This document shows, in pieces, positions 36,461 to 43,460 of a DNA stretch of 43,460 bases (within the stretch, counting starts at the first letter, position 1; each line of letters opens with the position of its first letter). The translations under genes were made by a program, and so were the position numbers. The stretch is from Streptomyces sp. H39-S7 (lineage in GTDB: Bacteria; Actinomycetota; Actinomycetes; Streptomycetales; Streptomycetaceae), in assembly GCF_027158205.1 (NCBI RefSeq), contig NZ_JAPVLU010000022.1, positions 1-43,460 on the forward strand, written 5' to 3'. The notes below the pieces were generated by a model. It saw only the letters and a program-made list of their open reading frames with translations. It was not told where the DNA came from and searched no databases.

Positions 36461-36581
36461 CGCGTTCCCCTACCCCTGTGTTCCGGCACCAGCACCGGCT
36501 CCGGCACCGGTGAGGAGGACGACGTTACCCGTGTCCGGGGTTGCCTCTCCGGGCGCCTGCCCCGTGTACGCGTGCGGTAAC

Positions 36582-36621
36582 GCGCATGCCCCCCGACCCT
36601 GTGGGGTCGGGGGGCATGCGC
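36582..36621. terminator. Terminator after the transglycosylase gene
   Basis: A perfect 18-bp stem (36582-36599 with 36604-36621) closes a TGTG loop, 29 bases past the transglycosylase stop on the minus strand. It insulates the next gene. Confidence 0.88.
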
Positions 36622-36649
36622 ACAAGCCGGGCAGGTGCCGCGCTGCGGC

Positions 36650-37339
36650 TCAGTACGAGTGGTGCTGCTGCCAGTAGGACCAGGCGCCGCACGGACTGTC
36701 GTAGCGGCTGTTCATGTAGTTGAGGCCCCACTTGATCTGCGTGGCCGGGTTGGTCCGCCAGTCGGCGCCGACGGACGCCATCTTGTTGCCCGGGTACGAC
36801 TGCACGAGGCCGTACGCGCCCGAGGACGGGTTGGTCGCCGTGTAGTCCCAGCCGCTCTCGTGCTCCACGATGTTGGAGAAGCACTGGAACTGGCTGGAGC
36901 CGACGATCTGCAGGGCCATGGCCTTGACTTCGGCGGTCGAGTACGAGCTCTTGACCGCGAACGTCGCGCGCTCGGCGGAACGGCTCGCTGCTGCCTTCGC
37001 TTCCGTCTCGCGGGCTTCCTTCGCCTTGGCGGCCGCTTCGTCAGCGGCCTTTTTCTTGGCGGAGGCGTCCTTGGCGGCCTGCTGGCGTGCGCTGTCCTCG
37101 GCTGCCTTCTTCGCTGTCGCTCGGGCGGCGTCGGACTGTGCCTGCGCCTGCTGCGTCAGAGAAGCCTGCTGAACCTGCTGGCCAGCGGGTATGTCCGCGA
37201 GTACGGTCGTCGCGCCTGCGGCCTCGACAGGCTGGTTGGAGCCCTGGTCAGCGCCTGCTGCGACGCCGACTACGGCGCCCACGGTGGTGACTGCGGTGGC
37301 CGAGGCCACTGCGAATCCCCGGACCGAGATCCGGCTCAC
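36650..37339 (-). CDS. Secreted lytic transglycosylase (SLT-like)
   Basis: The 229-residue precursor has a signal peptide (about 1-30, hydrophobic AVASATAVTTVGAVVGVAAGA), an Ala/Lys/Gln-rich coiled linker (about 55-125), and a C-terminal SLT-like domain with EHESGWDYTATNPSSGAYGLVQ near 158-178 (catalytic Glu in EHESGW) and WGLNYMNSRYDSPCGAW. It should cleave peptidoglycan at MurNAc. GTG 37339 has GGAAGGA upstream. A long structured leader precedes it (37340-37585), so expression is probably controlled after transcription start. Confidence 0.9.
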   Translation of the reverse strand: MSRISVRGFAVASATAVTTVGAVVGVAAGADQGSNQPVEAAGATTVLADIPAGQQVQQASLTQQAQAQSDAARATAKKAAEDSARQQAAKDASAKKKAADEAAAKAKEARETEAKAAASRSAERATFAVKSSYSTAEVKAMALQIVGSSQFQCFSNIVEHESGWDYTATNPSSGAYGLVQSYPGNKMASVGADWRTNPATQIKWGLNYMNSRYDSPCGAWSYWQQHHSY

Positions 37340-37585
37340 ACGGTTGTCCTTCCAGCACCGTCCGCGTGGTGACCTCGCGGACGAAATCGTGCCCCTGAAC
37401 GCTGGCCTCCCCTTGTTCCGGACCGCGAGCGGTCCGACTGGTCACGGGGGCACGGGCCCGGTGCGGGTCCCTTGCGGGATTCCGCGTGGTGCTCGGGCGG
37501 CTTACGGCGGCAACGCTGTTGAGTTCTTGGGGTTCCACACCGCTGGGGGTGTGGGTGTGCCGTAAGCGGGGCCTGACAGCGTCAC
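37340..37585 (-). ncRNA. Structured 5' leader of the transglycosylase gene (candidate riboswitch-like RNA)
   Basis: On the minus strand: stem A pairs 37559-37567 with 37500-37508 (9 bp), enclosing a CCACACC/GGTGTGG hairpin (37548-37554 with 37535-37541). A separate 7-bp match, 37576-37582 with 37513-37519, interleaves with stem A, giving an a-b-a'-b' pseudoknot order. Stem B pairs 37447-37454 with 37388-37395 (8 bp) around a 37429-37436/37419-37426 hairpin. Stem C pairs 37376-37383 with 37359-37366, ending 20 bases before the GTG. The 11 bases CACCACGCGGA occur twice (37481-37491, 37361-37371), so stem C could have an alternative partner. Pairings are read by eye; the regulatory role is inference. 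Confidence 0.55.
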
Positions 37586-37612
37586 ACCCTAGCGGGAAGG
37601 GAACGCCGTCAA
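37586..37612 (-). promoter_or_regulatory. Candidate promoter of the leader and transglycosylase
   Basis: On the minus strand TTGACG (37607-37612) is followed by TAGGGT (37586-37591) after 15 bases, shorter than the usual 17. CTTGAC at 37608-37613 with 16 bases is an alternative reading. The TSS would be near 37579, giving a leader of about 240 nt. Confidence 0.5.
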
Positions 37613-37688
37613 GCAATTTTCCGCTGCGTGGCAAACGTCACACGGCCTCTTGTCCGGAAACCATCGGCGCGGCGCCCCCCATAACGCT

Positions 37689-37721
37689 AGGCTGCTGCGC
37701 CCCTTGGGGACGCAGCAGCCT
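37689..37721. terminator. Terminator after phoH
   Basis: An 11-bp stem (37689-37699 with 37711-37721) has an inner CCCC/GGGG extension. It lies 45 bases past the phoH stop on the minus strand. Confidence 0.82.
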
Positions 37722-37765
37722 CAACTCACGCACGGTTACCGGGATATGGCCCGGATATGCCCCAC

Positions 37766-39085
37766 TTATGTCCCGTTGTCCTCCAGCAACTCCGTCACCA
37801 ATGCGGCGATCGGGGAGCGTTCGGACCGGTTCAGTGTGATGTGCGCGAAGAGCGGATGTCCCTTGAGCTTCTCGACGACGGCCACCACACCGTCGTACCG
37901 CCCGACCCTCAGGTTGTCCCGCTGTGCCACGTCATGGGTCAGAATGACCCGCGATCCGGCACCGATACGCGACAGAACGGTCAGCAGGACGTTCCGTTCG
38001 AGCGACTGGGCCTCGTCCACGATCACGAACGCGTCGTGGAGCGATCGGCCGCGGATGTGGGTGAGCGGCAGCACTTCGAGCATGCCCCGCGCCACGACCT
38101 CCTCGATGACCTCCTTCGATGTCACCGCGGACAGGGTGTCGAAGACGGCCTGAGCCCAGGGGCTCATCTTCTCCGACTCACTGCCCGGCAGGTAGCCCAG
38201 CTCCTGTCCGCCGACCGCGTACAGCGGCCGGAAGACCATCACCTTGCGGTGCTGCTGACGCTCCAGCACGGCCTCCAGGCCCGCGCACAGCGCCAGTGCC
38301 GACTTGCCGGTGCCGGCCCGTCCGCCCAGCGACACGATCCCCACGTCGGGGTCGAGCAGCAGGTCGAGCGCGACCCGCTGTTCGGCGCTGCGGCCGTGCA
38401 GGCCGAAGGCCTCCCGGTCGCCGCGCACCAGTCGCACCCGGCCGTCCTCGGTCACCCGGCCGAGCGCCTTGCCGCGCTCGGACTGGAGGACCAGTCCGGT
38501 GTGCACGGGCAGGTCGCCCGCCTCGGGCAGGACGATGACCTCCTCCGCGTAGAGCCTGTCCACCTCCTCCGCGTCGACCAGCAGCTCCTCCATACCGGTC
38601 CAGCCCGACGTGATCGCCAGTTCGGCCCGGTACTCCTCGGCCAGCAGGCCGACGGAGGAGGCTTTCACCCGCAGCGGCAGGTCCTTGGAGACGACCGTGA
38701 CGTCGTACCCCTCGGCCTGGAGGTTGCGGGCGACTGCCAGAATGCGCGAGTCGTTGTCACCCAGCCGGAACCCGACGGGGAGCACCCCGGGGTCCGAGTG
38801 ATTCAGTTCGACGCGGAGCGTGCCACCCAGCTCGCCGATCGGGATCGGGGCGTCGAGGCGCCCGTATTTGATCCGGAAGTCGTCGAGCAGCCGCAACGCC
38901 TGGCGGGCGAAGTAGCCGAGCTCTGGATGGGCCCGCTTGGCCTCCAATTCCGTGACCACCACCACGGGGAGCACAACCTCGTGCTCTTCGAAGCGGGTGA
39001 GGGCGTTGGGGTCGGCGAGCAGGACGCTGGTGTCGAGGACGTAAGTGCGCCGGTCGTGCTCCCGGCGATTCTTGCTTTTCACCAC
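37766..39085 (-). CDS. PhoH-family ATPase with N-terminal PIN domain (PhoH2)
   Basis: The 439-residue protein has an N-terminal PIN ribonuclease domain (about 12-150): TYVLDTSVLLADP with the first acidic residue, TELEAKR and GDNDSRILAVA with others. The C-terminal PhoH ATPase (about 235-430) has the P-loop GRAGTGKS and Walker B FVIVDEAQS. PhoH2 proteins are RNA helicase/ribonucleases; actinobacterial homologs have been reported to act on specific RNA. The start GTG 39085 lacks a good ribosome-binding site, and the next codon GTG 39082 is an alternative. It stands alone with its own terminator. Confidence 0.9.
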   Translation of the reverse strand: MVKSKNRREHDRRTYVLDTSVLLADPNALTRFEEHEVVLPVVVVTELEAKRAHPELGYFARQALRLLDDFRIKYGRLDAPIPIGELGGTLRVELNHSDPGVLPVGFRLGDNDSRILAVARNLQAEGYDVTVVSKDLPLRVKASSVGLLAEEYRAELAITSGWTGMEELLVDAEEVDRLYAEEVIVLPEAGDLPVHTGLVLQSERGKALGRVTEDGRVRLVRGDREAFGLHGRSAEQRVALDLLLDPDVGIVSLGGRAGTGKSALALCAGLEAVLERQQHRKVMVFRPLYAVGGQELGYLPGSESEKMSPWAQAVFDTLSAVTSKEVIEEVVARGMLEVLPLTHIRGRSLHDAFVIVDEAQSLERNVLLTVLSRIGAGSRVILTHDVAQRDNLRVGRYDGVVAVVEKLKGHPLFAHITLNRSERSPIAALVTELLEDNGT

Positions 39086-39273
39086 GTGTGGACGAACCCC
39101 CTCGGGCAGAGGTCGGGGTGCGACGACGTCGCGCTGTACTGGGCCGGGACCGGGCGCGTGGGCCGGTCCCGGCCCTCCGTATACGGCACGTCCGTGGGCA
39201 ATGGGCCTCCCGGGCGGACGAACCTGGGTGCCGTCCGCTGTTGACCGGTGTATGCCCTCGAAAGAGGGTGCCT

Positions 39274-39339
39274 ATGCGAATGCATATGACAGCTGTGCCA
39301 TCAATCCTGGCGCGGGCCCGAAAAAACTGCGGCAGATGA
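39274..39339 (+). CDS. Possible 21-residue peptide
   Basis: ATG 39274 has GAGGG 6-10 bases upstream. The frame encodes MRMHMTAVPSILARARKNCG plus Arg and stops at TGA 39337-39339. Codon use is not strongly GC3-biased, so evidence for translation is weak. It overlaps the first copy of the 13-bp direct repeat. Confidence 0.25.
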   Translation: MRMHMTAVPSILARARKNCGR

Positions 39340-39361
39340 ACGGAAGGTACTGCGGCAGATG
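39326..39361 (+). repeat. 13-bp direct repeat upstream of phoH
   Basis: ACTGCGGCAGATG occurs at 39326-39338 and 39349-39361, 23 bases start to start, about two helical turns. Two in-phase copies suggest a protein-binding site. phoH starts 240 bases away on the minus strand. Confidence 0.55.
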
Positions 39362-39478
39362 GCCGAAGGAGGCTACGGAGAAGCCGTTCGGGGCCGGCGC
39401 GGGGCGGCGGCCGGGGTCAGCCGGAGGGGTGGCCGAGGCGGCCGCGGTTGCGCGGCCCGTCGGACGTGGTGGGGCGGC

Positions 39479-39503
39479 GCCGCCCGCGGTGACTACGGGC
39501 GGC
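39479..39503. terminator. Terminator after uppS
   Basis: An 8-bp GCCGCCCG/CGGGCGGC stem (39479-39486 with 39496-39503) with a 9-base loop lies 15 bases past the uppS stop on the minus strand. Confidence 0.6.
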
Positions 39504-39518
39504 GGCGTCCCCGGGTGG

Positions 39519-40280
39519 CTACGAACCGTAGCGGCGGTGGCGCGCCGCGTAGTCACGCAGCGCGCGCAGGAAGTCGACCTTGCGGAAGGCCGGCCAGAAG
39601 ACTTCGCAGAAGTAGTACTCGGAGTGGGCGCTCTGCCAGAGCATGAAGCCCGAGAGCCGCTGCTCACCGCTGGTGCGGATGACGAGGTCCGGGTCGGGCT
39701 GGCCGCGCGTGTAGAGGTGCTCCGCGATGTGCTCGACGTCCAGCAGCTCGGCGAGGTCCTCGATGGACGTGCCGCGGCCCGCGTGCTCGTGCAGCAGCGA
39801 GCGCACCGCGTCGGCGATCTCCTGGCGGCCGCCGTAGCCGACCGCGACGTTCACGAGGATGCCCTCGACGCCGTGGGTGGCCTGCTCGGCCTCCTTCAGC
39901 ACCGACTGGGTGCGCGCGGGCAGCATGTCCATCGTGCCGACGTGGTGGACGCGCCAGCGGCCGGTCTCGGCCAGCCCGCTCACCGCGCCCTCGATGATGC
40001 CCAGCAGCGGGACGAGCTCCTCGGCGGGGCGGTCCAGGTTGTCGGTCGACAGCAGCCAGAGCGTGACGACCTTGACCCCGGTCTCCTCGCACCAGCCCAG
40101 CATCTCGGCGATCTTGTCGGCGCCGGCCCGGTGGCCCTGCTCCGTCGTGCCGCCCGCAGCCTTGGCCCAGCGCCGGTTACCGTCCAGGATCACGCCAATG
40201 TGCTTGGGGCCCTGAGTCAGATCGAGGCGGTGCTCCACTCGGCGGGCATACAGCCCATACACCAGGTCGCGCAGATTCAT
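39519..40280 (-). CDS. uppS: Isoprenyl (cis-prenyl) transferase, UppS family
   Basis: The 253-residue protein has the family catalytic motif HIGVILDGNRRWA (Asp near 34), GYGGRQEI and the C-terminal RTSGEQRLSGFMLWQSA. It adds isopentenyl units in cis to make undecaprenyl diphosphate or a shorter Z-prenyl diphosphate; actinobacteria often have several such enzymes and chain length is not readable here. ATG 40280 has GGAGGGG upstream; the in-frame extension to 41399 is antisense to another gene. It uses products of IspH. Confidence 0.92.
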   Translation of the reverse strand: MNLRDLVYGLYARRVEHRLDLTQGPKHIGVILDGNRRWAKAAGGTTEQGHRAGADKIAEMLGWCEETGVKVVTLWLLSTDNLDRPAEELVPLLGIIEGAVSGLAETGRWRVHHVGTMDMLPARTQSVLKEAEQATHGVEGILVNVAVGYGGRQEIADAVRSLLHEHAGRGTSIEDLAELLDVEHIAEHLYTRGQPDPDLVIRTSGEQRLSGFMLWQSAHSEYYFCEVFWPAFRKVDFLRALRDYAARHRRYGS

Positions 40281-40406
40281 CGCGTACCAGCCCCTCCAGC
40301 GCTCGTCACCCGATCGCCACAGTACTGCGCGCGACGGCGAGCGCACGAACCGGGTGCCCGGCTTCCGGTTCTGATCAGGGGCCCTGGGGCGTGATAGGCA
40401 GAGCCC

Positions 40407-41450
40407 ATGAATAACCGTTCCCTCTACCGCGCCGCCGACGAGCGCTACGACTCCATGGAGTACCGCCGCACCGGCCGCAGCGGATTGAAGCTGCCCGCGA
40501 TCTCGCTGGGCCTGTGGCACAACTTCGGTGACGACCGCACCCTCGACTCGCAGCGCGCGATCCTGCGCCGCGCCTTCGACCTGGGCGTCACCCACTTCGA
40601 CCTGGCCAACAACTACGGCCCGCCCTACGGCGCCGCCGAGTCCAACTTCGGGACGATCCTGGCGCAGGACTTCCGCCCGTACCGCGACGAGCTGGTCATC
40701 TCCAGCAAGGCCGGCTGGGACATGTGGCCGGGCCCGTACGGCGACGCCGGCTCCCGCAAGTACCTGCTCTCCTCGCTGGACCAGTCGCTGTCCCGCATGG
40801 GCCTCGACTACGTCGACATCTTCTACTCGCACCGCTTCGACCCGGAGACCCCGCTCGAGGAGACGATGGGCGCCCTGGCCTCCGCCGTCCAGCAGGGCAA
40901 GGCGCTCTACGTCGGTATCTCGTCGTACAGCCCCGACCGCACTCGCGAGGCGGCCCGCATCCTGCGGGAACTGGGCGTTCCTGCGCTCATCCACCAGCCC
41001 TCGTACTCGATGATCAACCGCTGGATCGAGGACGACGGGCTCCTCGACGTCCTCGACGAGGAGGGCATGGGCTGCATCGGCTTCGTGCCGCTCGCGCAGG
41101 GCCTGCTGACCGACAAGTACCTCGGCGGCATCCCCGAGGACTCCCGCGCGGCCCAGGGCAAGTCCCTCGACCCGGGCCTGGTCAACGACGAGACGGTCGC
41201 GCGGCTGCGCGCCCTCAACGACATCGCGCAGAGCCGCGGCCAGTCCCTCGCCCAGCTCGCGCTGAGCTGGGTGCTGCGCGACGAGCGCGTGACGTCCGCG
41301 CTCATCGGCGCCTCGTCGGTCAAGCAGCTGGAGGCGAACGTGGCGGCGGTCGGCGCGCCGAAGCTCACGACGGAGGAGCTGGCGGAGATCGACAAGCACG
41401 CGGTGGAGCCGGAGGGCGTGAACCTCTGGTCGGTGAGCAGCGAGGCGTAG
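40407..41450 (+). CDS. Aldo/keto reductase (YghZ/Kv-beta-like)
   Basis: The 347-residue protein is a TIM-barrel NADPH-dependent reductase. Tetrad residues are visible as Asp/Tyr in FDLANNYGPPYG, Lys in ISSKAGWDM and His in YSHRFD. It resembles the YghZ branch that reduces L-glyceraldehyde 3-phosphate and methylglyoxal. ATG 40407. It is divergent from uppS and convergent with the prepilin peptidase. Confidence 0.9.
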   Translation: MNNRSLYRAADERYDSMEYRRTGRSGLKLPAISLGLWHNFGDDRTLDSQRAILRRAFDLGVTHFDLANNYGPPYGAAESNFGTILAQDFRPYRDELVISSKAGWDMWPGPYGDAGSRKYLLSSLDQSLSRMGLDYVDIFYSHRFDPETPLEETMGALASAVQQGKALYVGISSYSPDRTREAARILRELGVPALIHQPSYSMINRWIEDDGLLDVLDEEGMGCIGFVPLAQGLLTDKYLGGIPEDSRAAQGKSLDPGLVNDETVARLRALNDIAQSRGQSLAQLALSWVLRDERVTSALIGASSVKQLEANVAAVGAPKLTTEELAEIDKHAVEPEGVNLWSVSSEA

Positions 41451-41511
41451 CGCTCGTCCCGGGGCGGGGTGTCGTCCGTGCCGTCTGTGTTATCCGTGTT
41501 GTCCGCGGGTT

Positions 41512-42219
41512 TCAGACGGTGGCCAGCAGCACTCCGCCCAGGGCGCCGATCAGCATGAACGGCCCGAAGGGCATGGGCGTCTTACGGTTCGCCCGGCGGG
41601 TGGCCAGCAGGACGAGCCCGGCGACGGCGCCGAGCACGAAGCCCGCGAAGGTGCCCGCGAAGAGCATCGGCCAGCCGTACCAGCCGAGGGCCAGGCCGAG
41701 TGTCGGCGCGAGCTTCACGTCGCCGAAGCCCATGCCGGCCGGGTTGATGAGGAACAGCAGGAAGTAGACGGCCCCCAGGACCACCCCGCCGAGCAACGCC
41801 CGCGGCCAGGAACCCTCGTGCCCCGGGAGCAGAGCCGCGGCGCCCAGCAGGGCGGCCGTGGCGGCCAGCGCGGGGAGGGTCAGCACGTCGGGGAGGCGGA
41901 AGACGGCCAGGTCGATGCGGGCCAGCAGCACGCCGAGCGGCACGAGCAGCAGCCACACGACCAGTTCGGGACGCGCCCCGACGAGCGCGGCGAGCGCTGC
42001 GCAGGCGGTGACGCAGAGCAGCACGGTGCCGTAGGGCTTCCGCCCCGCGCTCTTCCCGCCGATCCAGCCGCGCGGGCCGCTCGGGTAGGGCCGGCCGTCC
42101 TCGTCGTCCGCGCGCACCGGCTCCCCGGACGCGACGGCGAGCCGGTGCGCGGCACGCGGCAGCGCGAGGCCCGCCGCGATTCCCCAGACGGCGGCGACGG
42201 CGGTGAGGTAGACAGACAT
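41512..42219 (-). CDS. A24-family prepilin peptidase
   Basis: The 235-residue polytopic membrane protein has the two aspartate motifs of TadV/PilD-like peptidases: RIDLAVFRLPD near 102-112 and GFGDVKLAP near 170-178, within about seven helices. It cleaves type IV prepilin leader peptides. It lacks the N-terminal methylase domain of large PilD. ATG 42219 was chosen over an upstream frame to 42252. No pilin gene is present in the window. Confidence 0.9.
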   Translation of the reverse strand: MSVYLTAVAAVWGIAAGLALPRAAHRLAVASGEPVRADDEDGRPYPSGPRGWIGGKSAGRKPYGTVLLCVTACAALAALVGARPELVVWLLLVPLGVLLARIDLAVFRLPDVLTLPALAATAALLGAAALLPGHEGSWPRALLGGVVLGAVYFLLFLINPAGMGFGDVKLAPTLGLALGWYGWPMLFAGTFAGFVLGAVAGLVLLATRRANRKTPMPFGPFMLIGALGGVLLATV

Positions 42220-42323
42220 CCGGTGTCCTCCCGTGCGGGACGGATTCGGCACGGCGCGGGAGGCGCGGGCCCTGCGGGTTTCGGGGGCCGAGGCTACACG
42301 GAGGTGCTGGTCGGGTGGGTCGG

Positions 42324-42767
42324 ATGAATGCGGTGCGCCGGTGGCGGGACGGCGGGGGCACCTTGCGGATCGCCGCGTCAGGCACGCACGGGTCGAGCAC
42401 CTACGGATCGAGCACGAATGGGTCGACCACGTACGGATCGAGCACGCCCGGGGAGCCGCCTCCGTCCATCCCCCTGGAGATCGCCGCGTCGTACCGGGCC
42501 AGGACCCGCGGACTGCTCGGGCGCGACGGCCTGGACGGAGCGCTGCTGCTCACCCCCGCGACGAGCGTGCACACCGTCCGGATGCGCTTCGCGATCGACG
42601 TCGCCTACCTGGACCGCCGGCTCCGCGTCCTGGCGGTGCGCACCATGCCCCCCGGCCGCCTGGGACGACCCCGACTGCGCGCGCGGCACGTCCTGGAGGC
42701 CGAGGCGGGCGCGATGGAGCGCTGGGGGGTGCGGCGGGGAGTGCGGCTGGAGATCGGGATGGAGTGA
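42324..42767 (+). CDS. DUF192 domain protein with a GSST-repeat N-terminus
   Basis: The 147-residue protein has a C-terminal DUF192 domain (about 50-147; ARTRGLLGRDGLDGALLL, then VHTVRMRFAIDVAYLD). Its N-terminus contains four in-frame 5-residue repeats (GSSTY, GSSTN, GSTTY, GSSTP) encoded by 42390-42449, which homologs would not be expected to carry. ATG 42324 is used; GTG 42315 is possible. DUF192 function is poorly known. It is divergent from the prepilin peptidase. Confidence 0.82.
   Translation: MNAVRRWRDGGGTLRIAASGTHGSSTYGSSTNGSTTYGSSTPGEPPPSIPLEIAASYRARTRGLLGRDGLDGALLLTPATSVHTVRMRFAIDVAYLDRRLRVLAVRTMPPGRLGRPRLRARHVLEAEAGAMERWGVRRGVRLEIGME
42390..42449 (+). repeat. Four tandem 15-bp units inside the DUF192 gene
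   Basis: Units at 42390, 42405, 42420 and 42435 follow GG(G/A)TCGA(G/C)CAC plus 4 variable bases. Because 15 is a multiple of 3, copy number can change without a frameshift. They are translated as the GSST(X) repeat. Confidence 0.85.
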
Positions 42768-42785
42768 CGGGCCCGCCTCCGGACT

Positions 42786-43277
42786 TCAGCTGACGTCGAT
42801 GCTGTTGATGATCTTCCGCAGTTCGGTGGGCCAGCCGTCGACGTCGGGCCCGGTCACGCGGACGAGGACGGGACGGCCGCGGCTGTCGGTCGTGGCGATC
42901 TCGACGGCGCGGTTCCTGCTGCCGTCCGCCACGCGCTCCACATACCCGACCTCCGTCGCGGGACGGCCGTCGATCGTCAGGGGCCGTGGGCGGACGCCGC
43001 GCCGGGTGGCGCCGCCCGGCCGCACCGTGATCTCGCCGACCTGACGGCCACCCGCGCCACGGAGCACGGCGGAGGCCTGCGCGCCGGCGTCGGCGCTCCC
43101 TTCGGAGGGCCGCAGTTCCTCCCACACCTTCGGATGCGCGAGGGCCACCGAGCCGCCGCGCATCACCTTCCATCCCTCGGGCGCCCCCTCGCCGACGGAG
43201 CACCCGGCCGCTCCTACGACAGCGCCGGCAAGGCCGGCAGCGCCCACCACTGCCCGATACATACCTTTTGTCCGCAT
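42786..43277 (-). CDS. Hypothetical lipoprotein
   Basis: The 163-residue precursor has a lipoprotein signal: Arg/Lys start, hydrophobic core about 8-24 and lipobox VGAAGC with Cys26. The mature part is a predicted small alpha/beta domain (VALAHPKVWEEL, PATEVGYVERVADGSRNRAVEIAT), similar in style to LpqN/DUF4245-like surface proteins, but I cannot place it firmly. It is convergent with the DUF192 gene, only 18 bases apart, and divergent from the SDR gene. Confidence 0.78.
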   Translation of the reverse strand: MRTKGMYRAVVGAAGLAGAVVGAAGCSVGEGAPEGWKVMRGGSVALAHPKVWEELRPSEGSADAGAQASAVLRGAGGRQVGEITVRPGGATRRGVRPRPLTIDGRPATEVGYVERVADGSRNRAVEIATTDSRGRPVLVRVTGPDVDGWPTELRKIINSIDVS

Positions 43278-43379
43278 GACGCCAATCTAGGGTCAGCGTG
43301 CGGTGCGCAGCCGGTCAGCACGCCGCGCGACGGTCGTCCCACCGCAACAGCGCTCACCCCCGACAAGGAGAGACCCGCC

Positions 43380-43460
43380 ATGGGAGATCCGACCGGCAGG
43401 ACGGCACTGGTGACCGGGGCCTCGCGCGGCATCGGGCGCGGCAACGCGCGGCGCCGCGGC
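43380..43460 (+). CDS. SDR-family oxidoreductase (partial, runs off the window)
   Basis: ATG 43380 is preceded by AAGGAGA 9-15 bases upstream. The 27 visible residues hold the Rossmann nucleotide-binding start RTALVTGASRGIGRG, a TGxxxGIG motif. This identifies a short-chain dehydrogenase/reductase; the substrate needs the rest of the gene. It is divergent from the lipoprotein gene. Confidence 0.85.
   Translation, partial: MGDPTGRTALVTGASRGIGRGNARRRG

Larger units (their letters stand above)
39086..39478. other. Long gene-poor spacer between phoH and uppS
   Basis: The interval has an AT-rich patch (about 39240-39345) amid GC-rich sequence. It holds a CCCTC-GAAA-GAGGG hairpin near 39254-39267, a near-palindromic TATGCGAATGCATA just after, a possible 21-codon ORF (39274-39339) and a 13-bp direct repeat (39326-39338, 39349-39361). 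The patch lies in the phoH promoter region, so much of it may be regulatory. The GC-rich part from 39370 on shows nothing. Confidence 0.45.

Noticed and set aside
37340..37585. Canonical ydaO/yuaA c-di-AMP riboswitch
   Set aside because: I looked for the GGGGUGAAUC and GUCAGCUAACC core blocks on the minus strand and did not find them; the leader is reported as an unassigned structured RNA instead.
41481..41519. Inverted repeat CCGTCTG/CAGACGG between the aldo/keto reductase and the prepilin peptidase
   Set aside because: Arms are only 7 bp with a 25-base loop, too weak to call a terminator, though it overlaps the peptidase stop.

Overview
The window is very GC-rich, with strong G/C bias at third codon positions, many GTG starts and 4-base stop/start overlaps. 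Gene content and order (xseA-xseB, glpX-wbl, two fumarases, oxyR/ahpC-ahpD, a SpoIIE-type phosphatase, a DUF1707 protein) indicate a Streptomyces or close relative. From memory, the block from ychF to uppS resembles the conserved core of the S. coelicolor chromosome. I see no rRNA, tRNA or CRISPR array.

Region 1 (1-6180) looks accessory. A SNF2-family helicase and a SWIM zinc-finger protein form a translationally coupled pair, followed by a YefM/YoeB toxin-antitoxin operon with four GTACC boxes in its promoter. A second copy of the 3' end of ychF, with its own downstream terminator, lies at 76-175, and the intact ychF ends at 6160. The interval is therefore bracketed by related ychF tails, as expected of a DNA segment inserted at the ychF 3' end. 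No integrase gene is visible inside it.

Region 2 (6160-18882) is core metabolism and regulation: ychF, a DUF6542 membrane protein, polyphosphate glucokinase, ispH, an APC-family permease, xseA-xseB, a RutE-like nitroreductase with a perfect Crp-type box upstream, a DUF4245 protein, glpX, a Wbl iron-sulfur regulator (probably WblI), a DUF1707 protein and class I fumarase.

Region 3 (18883-23722) holds a decayed large serine recombinase (nonsense codon plus internal deletion and frameshift), a secreted SGNH hydrolase with a ricin-B-type lectin tail, and class II fumarase FumC. A symmetric three-part palindrome lies between the last two.

Region 4 (23746-34991) carries a FomD-like DUF402 protein, a methyltransferase, a GAF/SpoIIE phosphatase with a C-terminal anti-sigma-type kinase domain, an SPFH membrane protein overlapping a small ribbon-helix-helix gene, a PadR-ABC transporter operon, and the divergent oxyR / ahpC-ahpD peroxide-defence locus.

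Region 5 (35063-43460) carries an AI-2E family permease, a secreted lytic transglycosylase with a long, strongly structured 5' leader, a PIN-PhoH ATPase, a cis-prenyltransferase, an aldo/keto reductase, a prepilin peptidase, a DUF192 protein with an in-frame 15-bp tandem repeat, a lipoprotein and the start of an SDR oxidoreductase. The signals I find most worth following are the transglycosylase leader (a possible pseudoknotted regulatory RNA), the duplicated ychF tail around the left-hand island, the palindrome upstream of fumC and the SPFH/RHH gene pair.
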